Assembly: GCF_947258575.1 (NCBI RefSeq)
Contig: NZ_CAMYIV010000005.1
Span: 62,001-126,000, forward strand
DNA from: an uncultured Alcanivorax sp.
Lineage (GTDB): Bacteria > Pseudomonadota > Gammaproteobacteria > Pseudomonadales > Alcanivoracaceae
DNA: 64,000 bases
Reading direction: 5' to 3'
Both the position numbers and the translations under genes were made by a program. The notes under the pieces are model-generated. The model was given only the letters and a program-made list of their open reading frames with translations. It ran no database searches and was not told where the DNA came from. Positions 34,304-42,837 of this stretch are shown piece by piece. Every line of letters starts with the position of its first letter. Position 1 is the first letter of the stretch.

Positions 34304-36289
34304 ATGAGGGCATTATTACGGGGCGCCAGCCTGGCGGTAGCGGTTGCTATTACCGGGTGTGGCGGTAGCGACAGCAGCAGTGGTGGGGGAGGAGGCTCAT
34401 CGGGGCCGCCTGGTGGCGGTACTGCCATGAAGGGCAGCGCTGTCAAAGGGCCGCTGGCCAATGCCGCGGTCACGCTGTACCAGCTGGATGTCAATGCACA
34501 GGACGGGGCAGGACCTCAACTTGATACCGGTGCTACCGATGCCAGTGCAGCCTTTACCGGTGTCAGTATTCCTGAGGGAGCCACCGGCGAGGTTCTGGTT
34601 GAGGTGCGGGCCGACGGCGACACCGTTGACCTGACCACTGGCCAGGCACCGGTGATTACCCGTTTGTTGTCAGTGACCTCTGCCGAGGCGGTAGCCGCCG
34701 GGGAAACCAACTATCCGACGCCGTTGAGTACCCTGGTGGTGAACATGGCGCTGGCCAACGCAGACAGCTCTGCTAATGGTTTTGCCGGTGACGATGATGG
34801 CACGGTGACCGCAGATGAATGGGCGGCAGCATTGAAGCTGGCCAAAAGCAAGGTACGCAGCCAGTTCGGCTTTGGCCTGCTTGATGACAGCGTAGATCTG
34901 TTGTCTTCCCCGCCTCTGATCACCAGCGATCAGGATGATCAGGAGCAGGTGGTCAAGTTGCGGACTGCGGTGGAAGCGGTGGCGGCACTGATGGCAGATA
35001 TGGCAGAAACCGCCAAGACAGCGGATCCCAACAGCACCGAAACCGCAGACTCCATGTTTGCGGCCCTGTCGGAGGATCTCAACGACGGCCAGGTAGATGG
35101 ACAGAGTGGCGGTGAAGCCATCTCGACCTTCTCCAACATCGCCGATGTGGCTGCCGAAGTCACCCAGGATCCTTCCTCGCTGACCATTCCGGGTTCCACT
35201 ACAACCGTCTCGCAGGTTGCAACGGTGGTTGCCACTGAAACCGAAGATACCGGTGTGGACGCGGATACCACCACGGCACAAAACACCACCACAGTGGTGG
35301 AGCCGGCGGAAGTGGAAAGTGATATTGACCAGGACGGTACGCCGGACAGCAGCGATGCGGATATTGATGGCGACGGCTTGATCAACGAGCAGGATGCTGC
35401 GCCCTTTGATCCGGACCGCGACGAAGATGGCGTTGTCGATGGTGCGGATGCTTTCCCGGATGATCCTGCGGAAACCACTGATACCGATGAGGACGGCGTC
35501 GGTGATAATGCCGATGTGTTCCCTGAAGACCCCACCGAGACTGTCGATACTGATGGTGATGGTGTGGGGGACAACGGTGACGCCTTCCCGGAAGATCCCA
35601 CCGAGACTGTCGATACTGATGAAGATGGCGTGGGTGATAACGCGGATGCCTTCCCGGAAGATCCCACCGAAACCGTGGACACGGATGAGGATGGCGTAGG
35701 GGATAATGCTGATGCCTTCCCGAACGATCCTTCTGAGACCACAGATACGGATGAAGATGGCGTCGGGGACAATGCAGATGATTTCCCTGAAGACCCGGCA
35801 GAAACCACGGACTCTGACAGTGACGGTGTGGGGGATAATGGCGACGCCTTCCCCAATGATGCTGGCGAAACCACTGACACCGATAACGATGGTGTGGGGG
35901 ACAACGCAGATGCTTTCCCCAATGATCCGAATGAAACCACAGACACGGATAACGACGGTGTGGGTGACATTGCGGATGCCTTCCCGGATGACCCCAACGA
36001 AACCCAGGACAGCGATTCCGATGGTGTGGGCGACAACGCGGACGCCTTCCCCAATGACTCCACCGAAACCACTGATTCGGACGGTGATGGCGTGGGCGAC
36101 AACACCGATGCTTTTCCGGAAGACTCTACCGAAAGCGTGGATGCGGATAGTGATGGCTTTGGCGCCAACGTGGCAGATCCGGACGATGCAGACCCCTGTG
36201 TTCCGGATGCCAATGCCGCTGCCTGTAACGGTGGCATACCAGATGCAGTCTGGGATCAATTCAATTGGGATCAAGCCAACTGGCAGTGA
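34304..36289 (+). CDS. surface lipoprotein with thrombospondin type 3-like calcium-binding repeats
   Basis: 661 residues. Lipobox AVAVAITGC with Gly/Ser-rich linker (GGSDSSSGGGGGSSGPPGGG), a globular region (about 45-340), then 11 consecutive 22-residue repeats of the type DTDEDGVGDNADAFPEDP plus ETV/ETT (about residues 371-612), the DxDxDGxGD calcium-binding pattern. The protein is very acidic. The C-terminus ends in an aromatic repeat WDQFNWDQANWQ. Start chosen at the ATG after GGGAGAAAAG; the frame is open 66 bases further up. Likely an outer-surface, calcium-stabilised rod or adhesin; role unknown. Followed by another exported protein gene 41 bp downstream. Confidence 0.85.
   Translation: MRALLRGASLAVAVAITGCGGSDSSSGGGGGSSGPPGGGTAMKGSAVKGPLANAAVTLYQLDVNAQDGAGPQLDTGATDASAAFTGVSIPEGATGEVLVEVRADGDTVDLTTGQAPVITRLLSVTSAEAVAAGETNYPTPLSTLVVNMALANADSSANGFAGDDDGTVTADEWAAALKLAKSKVRSQFGFGLLDDSVDLLSSPPLITSDQDDQEQVVKLRTAVEAVAALMADMAETAKTADPNSTETADSMFAALSEDLNDGQVDGQSGGEAISTFSNIADVAAEVTQDPSSLTIPGSTTTVSQVATVVATETEDTGVDADTTTAQNTTTVVEPAEVESDIDQDGTPDSSDADIDGDGLINEQDAAPFDPDRDEDGVVDGADAFPDDPAETTDTDEDGVGDNADVFPEDPTETVDTDGDGVGDNGDAFPEDPTETVDTDEDGVGDNADAFPEDPTETVDTDEDGVGDNADAFPNDPSETTDTDEDGVGDNADDFPEDPAETTDSDSDGVGDNGDAFPNDAGETTDTDNDGVGDNADAFPNDPNETTDTDNDGVGDIADAFPDDPNETQDSDSDGVGDNADAFPNDSTETTDSDGDGVGDNTDAFPEDSTESVDADSDGFGANVADPDDADPCVPDANAAACNGGIPDAVWDQFNWDQANWQ
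35414..36139 (+). repeat. eleven tandem 66-bp coding repeats
   Basis: Each unit encodes 22 residues (D-[TS]-D-x-D-G-V-G-D-N-x-D-A-F-P-x-D-x-x-E-T-x). DNA identity between units is highest in the middle (units 3-5), which suggests recent duplication there. A degenerate twelfth unit follows at 36140. Such arrays commonly change copy number between strains. Confidence 0.9.
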
Positions 36290-36330
36290 GGCCGTTGGTT
36301 AAAGCACGAAATCTATAGAGGATAATAGAG

Positions 36331-36981
36331 ATGAAAAAATTTATTCTGACTGGCCTCACCGCTGCACTGATGAGTGCGAATGTAATGGCATCGGAAGTGG
36401 TTGAGGGTACGGATACAACGGTTTTTACTGCTGATTCACCGGCGGTTGCCAGCGAAGTGAATGGCAATTTCGCTGCGCTTATCGCTGCAATCAATGACAA
36501 CTCTCAGCGTCTCGATGCGTTGGAATCGGCTGTGGATGATGGCAGTGTTGAGGGTTCCTATACCTTTGTCGAGTTGGCAATTGAATTGGCGGCCAACAGT
36601 GGAACGGGGCTGACCGAAGCTTACTCGGAAATTTCCAGTTTCAGCTCCACGGGTAGCTTTACGCTGTCTGCGAACGGTGATTTTTCCGGTACGATCAATG
36701 AAAATCGGTCTACCCTGTTTTCGACCGTGAATGGCGATTGTGGTGTGGAGGGATGCCGAGATGCATTTGATCCGGATTTCGGCAACACAGGTTCGGAGCC
36801 GCTCAACGGCACCTGGAGCGATGACGGTTCCACCGTCACCCTGACGCTTGGCCCGGACGATACCGTGGTGCTGCAAAAGGCCGGCCCGAAGATGCTGATC
36901 TTGAGTCAGAAAGATACGGTGACAACCGATGGTGAGCCAATTTATGACTTCACCAACATTGCCTTTTTGATCAAGCAGTAA
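36331..36981 (+). CDS. exported protein of unknown function
   Basis: 216 residues. Signal peptide MKKFILTGLTAALMSANVMA; then a short helical coiled-coil-like segment (VASEVNGNFAALIAAINDNS, QRLDALESAVDDG), a beta-rich domain with FSSTGSFTLSANGDFSGTIN, and a lipocalin-like run of strands at the end (GTWSDDGSTVTLTLGPDDTV). The AVASEVNGNFxxL start is common in exported marine-bacterial proteins with trimeric tails. Probably expressed with the repeat lipoprotein upstream. Terminated by 36990-37022. Confidence 0.72.
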   Translation: MKKFILTGLTAALMSANVMASEVVEGTDTTVFTADSPAVASEVNGNFAALIAAINDNSQRLDALESAVDDGSVEGSYTFVELAIELAANSGTGLTEAYSEISSFSSTGSFTLSANGDFSGTINENRSTLFSTVNGDCGVEGCRDAFDPDFGNTGSEPLNGTWSDDGSTVTLTLGPDDTVVLQKAGPKMLILSQKDTVTTDGEPIYDFTNIAFLIKQ

Positions 36982-36989
36982 CTTTCAGA

Positions 36990-37022
36990 AACCGGGGCTG
37001 CATCCGCAGCCCCGGTTTTTTT
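36990..37022 (+). terminator. strong intrinsic terminator
   Basis: A 12-bp stem AACCGGGGCTGC / GCAGCCCCGGTT with a four-base loop and T7. Its T run touches the stop codon of the convergent dgt gene, so it may act for both directions. Confidence 0.88.
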
Positions 37023-38383
37023 CAATACCGCGTTTCCGCCATTCCTGAAAACTGCTTGGCCAGATAGGTCGCGTAGTTGTCTGTCATGCCGGCAAGAAAA
37101 TCCAGTGCCCGCATGATGCACTGATAAATCCTTTCCTGTTCCGGCAGTGTCGCCAGATTCTCCGGAAAACTGTGTCGGCCGATTAGGTCGATGATACGTT
37201 CATGGCGATAGTTCCGGGCGCTATCACAGGCATGGGACACCGCCGCTTCAATCAGGCCGTCCAGTAGCGCGCCCATCACTTCGAAGGCGCCGATTTCCAA
37301 TTCGATTTTTCGTGGATGCTCGAACACTTTCGAGCGTGCCAGTTGCTTGGCGTTTTCCACCACATCGCGCACCGCCGGTTCGCAATGGCTGATCAGGTCC
37401 CCTTCCATGCTGCCGCCCAGCAGGTTGTCGTGGTTGGCGACAAAAGCTTCCACGCCGGCTTCGATAAAACGCTCGATGATCTTGCCCCGTAACAAGGCGG
37501 CCTTGCGGCCGTCGCGCAGGTCGGAATGGATCAGGTCTCGCACCTCGGGGGTATCCGGCAAAGCCGGTTGCAGCAGGGCATAGACTTCGTCCCAGTGCAG
37601 CAGGTCCATTTCCAGGCCATCTTCCAGATCGATAATGGCGTAGCAGAAGTCGTCGGCGGCCTCCATCAAATAGGCCAGCGGGTGACGGCAGAAGCGGCCA
37701 GAGGAAATTTCCCGCAGGCCGGTGGCAACGGCCACTTCCCGAAAGGCATCGGCCTCCGACACAAAGGCGCTGTACTTACCGGGCTTGCTGCTGGCTCCGT
37801 TGCTGTCGGTGGCATCGACGGACAGCCAGGGGTACTTGAGAAAGGTGGCCAGTGTGGCATAGGTCAGGCGCATACCGCCGTCGTACTGGTGATATTCACT
37901 CTTGGTGATGATGCGAAAGCCCTGGGCATTGCCTTCAAAAAAGGTCAGATCGCTTTGTTGCTCCGGCGCCAGCATGGCGAGGAAGCGTTGGCCCCGTTCC
38001 TGAAACCAGGCGCGGATGGCGCGCTCACCGGTGTGCCCGAACGGCGGGTTGCCAATATCGTGGGCCAGGCAGGCGGATTGAACGATGTCGCCAAAGTCGG
38101 TAGCGCTGACCGTGTCCGGCAGCAGCTTCCTTTGTTGCAGCCGTTCGCCCACACGGATGCCCAGGGTGCGGCCCACGCAGGAGACTTCCAGAGAGTGAGT
38201 AAGCCTGTTGTGGACATGGTCGTTGGTGGCCAGCGGGTGTACCTGGGTTTTGCGTGCCAGCCGCCGGAAGGCGCCAGAGAAGATGATCTTGTCGTGGTCG
38301 CGCAGGAAGGCGGTGCGGCCGCTTTCATCCTTGGCGCTGCGTCCGCCCAGTCGGGCCTTGTTGAGTAACTGGTGCCAGTCCAT
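37022..38383 (-). CDS. deoxyguanosinetriphosphate triphosphohydrolase-like dNTPase
   Basis: 453 residues, HD-domain dNTP triphosphohydrolase. Metal-binding HD motifs: NRLTHSLEVSCVG, then LAHDIGNPPFGHTGE, and a later ICYAIIDLED-like Asp in ADDFCYAIIDLEDG. It starts DWHQLLNKARLGG, the standard N-terminus of the type 2 family, which fixes the ATG at 38383 although the frame is open upstream. It hydrolyses dNTP to nucleoside and triphosphate, balancing dNTP pools. Convergent with the exported protein before it; shares the terminator. Confidence 0.92.
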   Translation of the reverse strand: MDWHQLLNKARLGGRSAKDESGRTAFLRDHDKIIFSGAFRRLARKTQVHPLATNDHVHNRLTHSLEVSCVGRTLGIRVGERLQQRKLLPDTVSATDFGDIVQSACLAHDIGNPPFGHTGERAIRAWFQERGQRFLAMLAPEQQSDLTFFEGNAQGFRIITKSEYHQYDGGMRLTYATLATFLKYPWLSVDATDSNGASSKPGKYSAFVSEADAFREVAVATGLREISSGRFCRHPLAYLMEAADDFCYAIIDLEDGLEMDLLHWDEVYALLQPALPDTPEVRDLIHSDLRDGRKAALLRGKIIERFIEAGVEAFVANHDNLLGGSMEGDLISHCEPAVRDVVENAKQLARSKVFEHPRKIELEIGAFEVMGALLDGLIEAAVSHACDSARNYRHERIIDLIGRHSFPENLATLPEQERIYQCIMRALDFLAGMTDNYATYLAKQFSGMAETRY

Positions 38384-38519
38384 ACAAAAAAATCCGCCTG
38401 CGGGCTTGATGAAAAACGCCGTCGCACCCAACGTGAGAAGAATCAATCACAGCATGTTGCCATGGGCCGTGCTGGGATGAACAGAACAGGAACGCAGTTG
38501 AACACGAACAGGAGGCGTA

Positions 38520-39194
38520 ATGAATCTGGATAAACCCCTGCTGATGCTGGTTACCAGTGCGGCGCAAATGGGCCAGGGGCAGCAGACCGGCCTGTGGCTG
38601 GAAGAGTTCGCGGTGCCCTGGTTGCTGTTCCGGGAGAAGAATATTCCGGTGGTAGTGGCCAGCCCCCGGGGCGGGAAGATCCCGGTGGACCCCAATTCCG
38701 TGCCGGATGATGAGCAGAAGGCCGAATGGACCGAAGCCATTGCTGCCCTGCAGGACACCCGGCCCCTGGAAGAGATCTGGGAAGACGGTTTTGCCGGTGT
38801 CTTTGTGCCCGGTGGTCACGGCGCCATGTTCGATATGCCCGATCACCCGCTGGTGGCGGCGGTGATGGAGCGTACCTGGGCTCAGGGCGGCTTGCTTGGC
38901 GCGGTCTGCCATGGTCCGGCGGCGCTGGTGGGGCTGCGCAATGAAGATGGCACCCCGCTGGTGCAGAACTGCACACTGACCTGCTTTACCAATGAAGAAG
39001 AGCGGGAAGTGGGTCTGGATGAGGTGATGCCCTTCCTGCTCGCCACGCGCCTGGAAGAGCTGGGTGCCAAACTGGATCTGGCAGACAAGTTTGTCAGCCA
39101 TGCGGTGGCGGACGGGCGACTGATCACCGGGCAGAACCCGCAATCGAGCCAGGCCGTGGCTGACGCCCTGGTTGATGCCCTGTACCGGGAATAG
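38520..39194 (+). CDS. type 1 glutamine amidotransferase-like (DJ-1/PfpI) protein
   Basis: 224 residues. The nucleophile elbow is AVCHGPAALVGL (catalytic Cys), an oxyanion Gly-rich turn is VPGGHGAMFD, and a Glu lies in the LWLEEFAVPW segment. The length fits the HchA/YajL-like subgroup that acts as chaperone or glyoxalase/deglycase. AGGAGG four bases before ATG. Adjacent to a glutathione peroxidase gene, matching a stress role. Confidence 0.88.
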   Translation: MNLDKPLLMLVTSAAQMGQGQQTGLWLEEFAVPWLLFREKNIPVVVASPRGGKIPVDPNSVPDDEQKAEWTEAIAALQDTRPLEEIWEDGFAGVFVPGGHGAMFDMPDHPLVAAVMERTWAQGGLLGAVCHGPAALVGLRNEDGTPLVQNCTLTCFTNEEEREVGLDEVMPFLLATRLEELGAKLDLADKFVSHAVADGRLITGQNPQSSQAVADALVDALYRE

Positions 39195-39442
39195 GCCGCC
39201 CCGGGCATTGCGGCTCGCGGCAAGCGCTTTCGGGAATCCCACACGCCGCCGCGTTGCCGCTGAAAATGACCCCTGGCTCGCAGCGCACCGGCGACAGGGT
39301 TCTGATGGGAATGGCTGCACGGTACAGTCGCAAGCACCACCTGGAGACAAAATGCACTCCGGCACGGTTGCGTATAGACTCCGAACAGGCTCTAAGTTAC
39401 GACATCGCGCCGCTGGGCGTTTGTTTTGTTATGGGAGACACA

Positions 39443-39925
39443 ATGGGGATTTACGATTACACCGCCACTACTCTGAGTGGCGAAGACAAGGCGCTGGCCG
39501 ACTTTAAAGGCAAGGTGCTGCTGGTTGTGAACACGGCCAGCAAGTGCGGCTTCACGCCCCAGTACAAGGGCCTGGAAGCCCTGTATGACGACCTGCAGGA
39601 AAAAGGCCTGGAGATTCTCGGCTTTCCCTGCAACCAGTTCGGTAAGCAGGAGCCCGGCGCGGCGGACGAGATCGGCGCCTTCTGCGAGAAGAACTACGGG
39701 GTCAGTTTCACCATGTTCGACAAGATCGACGTGAACGGTGACAACACCCACCCGCTGTACGCCTACCTGAAAAACGAAGCTACCGGTGTGCTGGGTAGCA
39801 AGGCGATCAAATGGAACTTCACCAAGTTCCTGATCAACCGCGATGGCAAGGTGATCAAGCGCTACGCACCCACCGACAAGCCGGAAGCGATCCGCAAGGA
39901 TATCGAGAAACTGCTGACAGCCTGA
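39443..39925 (+). CDS. glutathione peroxidase
   Basis: 160 residues. The catalytic tetrad is visible: Cys35 in NTASKCGFTPQY (encoded by TGC, so not a selenoprotein), Gln in GFPCNQFG, and Trp and Asn in KWNFTKF. No signal peptide, so cytoplasmic. The frame is open about 190 bases upstream, but GGGAGACACA in front of the ATG at 39443 and the family N-terminus (IYDYTATTLSG) fix the start. May use thioredoxin rather than glutathione as many Cys forms do. Confidence 0.93.
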   Translation: MGIYDYTATTLSGEDKALADFKGKVLLVVNTASKCGFTPQYKGLEALYDDLQEKGLEILGFPCNQFGKQEPGAADEIGAFCEKNYGVSFTMFDKIDVNGDNTHPLYAYLKNEATGVLGSKAIKWNFTKFLINRDGKVIKRYAPTDKPEAIRKDIEKLLTA

Positions 39926-39936
39926 GTCTGAGAAAC

Positions 39937-40093
39937 GAGCTGCAAGCTACAAGCTTCAAGCTGCAACGCGATCAAGGCCGGGGTATACGGCAAGCTTGCT
40001 GCCTGCGATTCAGGGCCAGGCGCGGGCATGACCGTTCAGAACCTGAAGGCCATTGGCGCGCCTTGTAGCTTGAGGCTTGTAGCTTGCAGCTGC
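39937..40093. repeat. long imperfect inverted repeat of AGCTTGTAGCTT type
   Basis: Left arm GAGCTGCAAGCTACAAGCTT... (39937-39970) and right arm ending ...GCTTGTAGCTTGCAGCTGC (40057-40093) flank about 86 bases. It lies between two convergent genes (glutathione peroxidase and YeeE/YedE). Same class as 19311-19472 and 48178-48434. Confidence 0.75.
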
Positions 40094-40095
40094 CT

Positions 40096-40521
40096 TTACG
40101 CGCCCTTGCGCCTTTCCAGCCATTCAAAGGCAGCCATGCCTGCCACCATGGCGGCGACGAAAATCACCGCCTTGAGGCTGCCGGTGCCCAGTGCCACCAG
40201 CGCCGGTCCCGGACAAAAGCCCGCCAATCCCCAGCCCACTCCGAAACCCAGTGAACCGAGTACCAGTCGCCGGTCCAGTTTGCGGTTGCCGGGAATCTGG
40301 ATGGGGTCACCACTCCAGGCCAGGTTGCGACCCCGGGTGAGGGCAAAGCCCGCCGACGCTACGGCGATAGCACCTACCATCACCAGCGCCAGGGACGGGT
40401 CCCAGGGGCCGGCCAGATCGAGAAAGGCCAGTACCTTGGCCGGGTTGGCCATGCCGGCCAACAATAACCCGGCGCCGAAAATCAGGCCGACGACAAAGGC
40501 GCTCAAATGCGACCGGTTCAT
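40096..40521 (-). CDS. YeeE/YedE-family transporter, C-terminal-half protein
   Basis: 141 residues with about four membrane helices. Motifs: [20 protein letters not shown] and [17 protein letters not shown], the latter with the conserved Cys of sulfur-transporting YeeE/YedE proteins. The ATG overlaps the stop of the preceding half by four bases. Together the two short proteins form the pmpA/pmpB-like split version of one YeeE/YedE transporter, proposed to move thiosulfate or sulfane-sulfur species. Confidence 0.87.
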   Translation of the reverse strand: MNRSHLSAFVVGLIFGAGLLLAGMANPAKVLAFLDLAGPWDPSLALVMVGAIAVASAGFALTRGRNLAWSGDPIQIPGNRKLDRRLVLGSLGFGVGWGLAGFCPGPALVALGTGSLKAVIFVAAMVAGMAAFEWLERRKGA

Positions 40522-40958
40522 ACCGCACCTCCCAGCAAATGGCGCACCACAAAGACGGTGACAAAGCCGCTGCCCATGAACGCCAGGGTGGCGACCAGGG
40601 AGCGCGGAGACAGCCGCGAGATCCCGCAGACCCCATGCCCGCTGGTGCAACCGGCGCCATAGCGGGTGCTGATGCCGACGATCAGGCCGGCCGCAATCAG
40701 CAGGGGCCAGTCTGCGGCGATGATCAGCGGCGGCAAGGTGGCCACCAGGCTCCACAGTAGCGGAGCGGCAACCATGCCCAATACAAAGGCCAGCCGCCAG
40801 GCGCGGTCACCGGCAGCAGGCCGCAACAGCCCGCCGACGATGCCGCTGATGCCGGCAATGCGGCCGTTGGCGTGAATAAAGAGGGCGGCGGCCAGGCCGA
40901 TCAGGGCGCCACCGGCCAGGGCTGACCAGGGGGTAAAGGCCGTCCAGTCGATCGTCAT
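40518..40958 (-). CDS. YeeE/YedE-family transporter, N-terminal-half protein
   Basis: 146 residues, about four membrane helices, with the cysteine-containing signature [16 protein letters not shown]. Its ATG overlaps the stop of the ArsR-type gene by ATGA, so regulator and transporter are translationally coupled. The start at 40958 has GGAG seven bases upstream. Confidence 0.88.
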   Translation of the reverse strand: MTIDWTAFTPWSALAGGALIGLAAALFIHANGRIAGISGIVGGLLRPAAGDRAWRLAFVLGMVAAPLLWSLVATLPPLIIAADWPLLIAAGLIVGISTRYGAGCTSGHGVCGISRLSPRSLVATLAFMGSGFVTVFVVRHLLGGAV

Positions 40959-41266
40959 TGGGGCTCTCCACAAAAAAGGGCGTACAAGGTTTCCAGCACG
41001 GCCAGGGCCTTGGGGTCGGCAATGGAATAGTGCATCTGCTTGCCGTCCCGGCGACTGGCTACCAGTCCCTCCCGGCGCAAGACGCCCAGCTGCTGGGACA
41101 GGGAGGGTTGGTAAACGCCAACCAACTCTTCCAGCTCGCTGACGCTGCGCTCGCCGTCGGTGAGCTGGCAGAGCAGCAGTAGCCGGTCCGGGTGCGACAG
41201 CGCCTTGAGCAGCTGACTGGCTTCTGTGGCGTTATCGCGCAGGGCATCCATATCCAGAGTTCGCAT
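40955..41266 (-). CDS. ArsR-family repressor, BigR/SqrR-like persulfide sensor
   Basis: 103 residues, winged-helix ArsR/SmtB protein with recognition helix region [19 protein letters not shown]. The only cysteines are Cys33 ([11 protein letters not shown]) and Cys99 (ALFCGEPQ). Their spacing of 66 residues equals that of the sensing pair in BigR and SqrR, which form a tetrasulfide bridge with sulfane sulfur and then release DNA. No metal-site motif (ELCVCDL) is present. It leads an operon with the two YeeE/YedE halves. An AT-rich inverted repeat sits just upstream (41281-41301). The frame extends upstream, but GGAAG precedes the chosen ATG. Confidence 0.85.
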   Translation of the reverse strand: MRTLDMDALRDNATEASQLLKALSHPDRLLLLCQLTDGERSVSELEELVGVYQPSLSQQLGVLRREGLVASRRDGKQMHYSIADPKALAVLETLYALFCGEPQ

Positions 41267-41280
41267 GACACTTCCATAAA

Positions 41281-41301
41281 ATATATTTAAATAAAATATA
41301 T
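41281..41301. promoter_or_regulatory. candidate operator of the ArsR/YeeE operon
   Basis: ATATATTT-(5)-AAATATAT, a perfect 8-bp inverted repeat 15 bases before the repressor start codon. AT-rich palindromes overlapping the promoter are typical of BigR-type autoregulation. Confidence 0.5.
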
Positions 41302-41356
41302 AATGAATGATCAGAGTCATGCAAGTGATCAGATGCTTTTTCGCAAAGGTCCGGCC

Positions 41357-42016
41357 CTAGACCGGCAGCACACCGTAGTAGACGGCGAAGAAATGGCAGA
41401 CACTGCCGCCCATTACGAACAGGTGCCAGATGGCGTGGTTGAAGGGAATAAAGCGGTCGGCCAGGTAGAAAATCACCCCGACAGTGTAGGTGATACCGCC
41501 GGCCAGGATCAGCCAGAAGCCGACCTCGTTCAATTTAGTGGTCAGTTCCCCGGAGGCGAACAGGATCAGCCAGCCCATGGCCAGGTAAATGCCCACCCGC
41601 ATCAGTTTGAAACGGTGCCCGTACATGGCCTTCAGGCCGATGCCGATGAGCGCCAGTGTCCAGATCACGGCGAACAGGATCCAGCCGGTCTGGCCGCGCA
41701 GATTCACCAACAGGAAGGGCGTGTAGGTGCCGGCGATCAAGCCATAGATGGCGCAGTGATCGAGCATCTTGAACACCGCACGCCACTTCGGGTTGCGCAG
41801 GCTGTGGTACAGGGCGCTGGCGCTGTAGAGCAGAATCAGGCTGGCACCGAAAATACTGAAACCGACAATTTTCCAGGGATCGCCCTGCAGGCTGGCGGCA
41901 ACGATCAGTATCACGGTGCCGGCGACACTCAGGGCGGCGCCGATGCCGTGCGTCAAGCCGTTCAACCATTCTTCCAGAATAGAGTAATCCGTTTCCGGTT
42001 GCGGGGTTGCGGTCAT
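41357..42016 (-). CDS. hemolysin III/TrhA-family membrane protein
   Basis: 219 residues, seven membrane helices. PAQR/hemolysin III signatures: NGLTHGIGAALSVAG, SASALYHSL, LDHCAIYGLIAGTYTPFLL and, near the end, FNHAIWHLFVMGGSVCHFFAV, which carry the conserved His and Asp residues. Role likely in membrane lipid homeostasis; the hemolysin name is historical. Confidence 0.92.
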   Translation of the reverse strand: MTATPQPETDYSILEEWLNGLTHGIGAALSVAGTVILIVAASLQGDPWKIVGFSIFGASLILLYSASALYHSLRNPKWRAVFKMLDHCAIYGLIAGTYTPFLLVNLRGQTGWILFAVIWTLALIGIGLKAMYGHRFKLMRVGIYLAMGWLILFASGELTTKLNEVGFWLILAGGITYTVGVIFYLADRFIPFNHAIWHLFVMGGSVCHFFAVYYGVLPV

Positions 42017-42275
42017 TGACGAGGTCTTCTTGCGGTTAGAGGAGACTGCATCATGCCGAGCGCTAAAGGCGCCTGTAAAGCGTGAATTTTGGACAGTCGC
42101 GCAGATCAGCGTTTTCTATCGATGTGATGAAAGCAATTTTCTGTTGGTCACGTGGGTGTGGCGTTACGGTAATTCCGACTCGTGGCGGAGCAGGGTTGAA
42201 GTTCCTGTTCTGAAAGCCATGTAGAGAAGAGTGGAAACAATCCCTCGTCACATTTGCACAGCAAGGAGCCACGCA

Positions 42276-42722
42276 ATGATTGAACACAACAAGCAGGTTG
42301 CCGAGCAGTTGAGCAAGTTACTGGCCGAGAGCTACACGCTTTACCTGAAAACCCACAAGTACCACTGGAACGTGACTGGCCCCATGTTCCACAGCCTGCA
42401 TCTGTTATTCGAGCAACAGTACACCGAGCTGGCCCTGGCGGTAGACACTATTGCCGAACGTATTCGGGCACTGGGCTGGAAGGCGCCGGGCAGCTACGCA
42501 GAGTTTGCCAAGTTGTCCACGGTGAAGGATGCGGTGGGCGACCCGTCTGCCAGTGACATGATTCGTGAGCTGACGGAAGACCACCGTACCGTTGCCGAGC
42601 AGGCCAACCGGGTGCTGAAGCTGGCTGGCGAGCACGAAGATGAAGGTTCCTCCACCGTAGCCAGCGACCGTATCGAGATTCACGAGAAGGCGGCCTGGAT
42701 GCTGTCCGCCCATCTGGACTGA
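42276..42722 (+). CDS. dps: Dps-family ferritin-like DNA-protection protein
   Basis: 148 residues, four-helix ferritin-like fold. The intersubunit ferroxidase site is intact with canonical spacing: His30 (KYHWNV), His42, Asp57 and Glu61 (AVDTIAER). AAGGAGCCACGCA precedes the ATG. It oxidises Fe(II) with peroxide and may bind DNA. Placed next to a peroxiredoxin-glutaredoxin gene, both classic OxyR targets. The 260 bp upstream contain no other gene. Confidence 0.93.
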   Translation: MIEHNKQVAEQLSKLLAESYTLYLKTHKYHWNVTGPMFHSLHLLFEQQYTELALAVDTIAERIRALGWKAPGSYAEFAKLSTVKDAVGDPSASDMIRELTEDHRTVAEQANRVLKLAGEHEDEGSSTVASDRIEIHEKAAWMLSAHLD

Positions 42723-42758
42723 TAGATAAAGGCAATCGTAAAGATAGAAGTAATTCGT
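42722..42758 (+). promoter_or_regulatory. candidate OxyR binding site
   Basis: ATAG (42722) N7 CAAT N7 ATAG (42744) N7 TCGT: three of four quarter-sites match the OxyR pattern ATAG-N7-CTAT-N7-ATAG-N7-CTAT at exact spacing (4/4, 3/4, 4/4, 1/4). It lies about 80-115 bases before the peroxiredoxin-glutaredoxin start. Confidence 0.4.
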
Positions 42759-42769
42759 TTTTCGGATGA

Positions 42770-42816
42770 ATAGAGGGTGACTATTATTGATCGCATATCA
42801 AACGAGTCACCCTCTA
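42770..42816. promoter_or_regulatory. inverted repeat with OxyR half-site upstream of the Prx-Grx gene
   Basis: TAGAGGGTGACT (42771-42782) is perfectly inverted as AGTCACCCTCTA (42805-42816). The left arm overlaps ATAG-N7-CTAT (42770-42784), a perfect OxyR half-site. It could be an operator or an RNA hairpin in the leader, just before the ribosome site. Confidence 0.45.
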
Positions 42817-42837
42817 ATTGGCACAAGGAGTGCAAGC

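Noticed and set aside
35414-36139. CRISPR array
   Set aside because: The repeats are 66-bp coding units in frame with no unique spacers.
39443-39925. Selenoprotein glutathione peroxidase
   Set aside because: The active-site codon is TGC (Cys), with no in-frame TGA or SECIS-like need.
41357-42016. Virulence hemolysin
   Set aside because: The hemolysin III/PAQR family is widespread in non-pathogens and is a membrane homeostasis protein; the name is historical.
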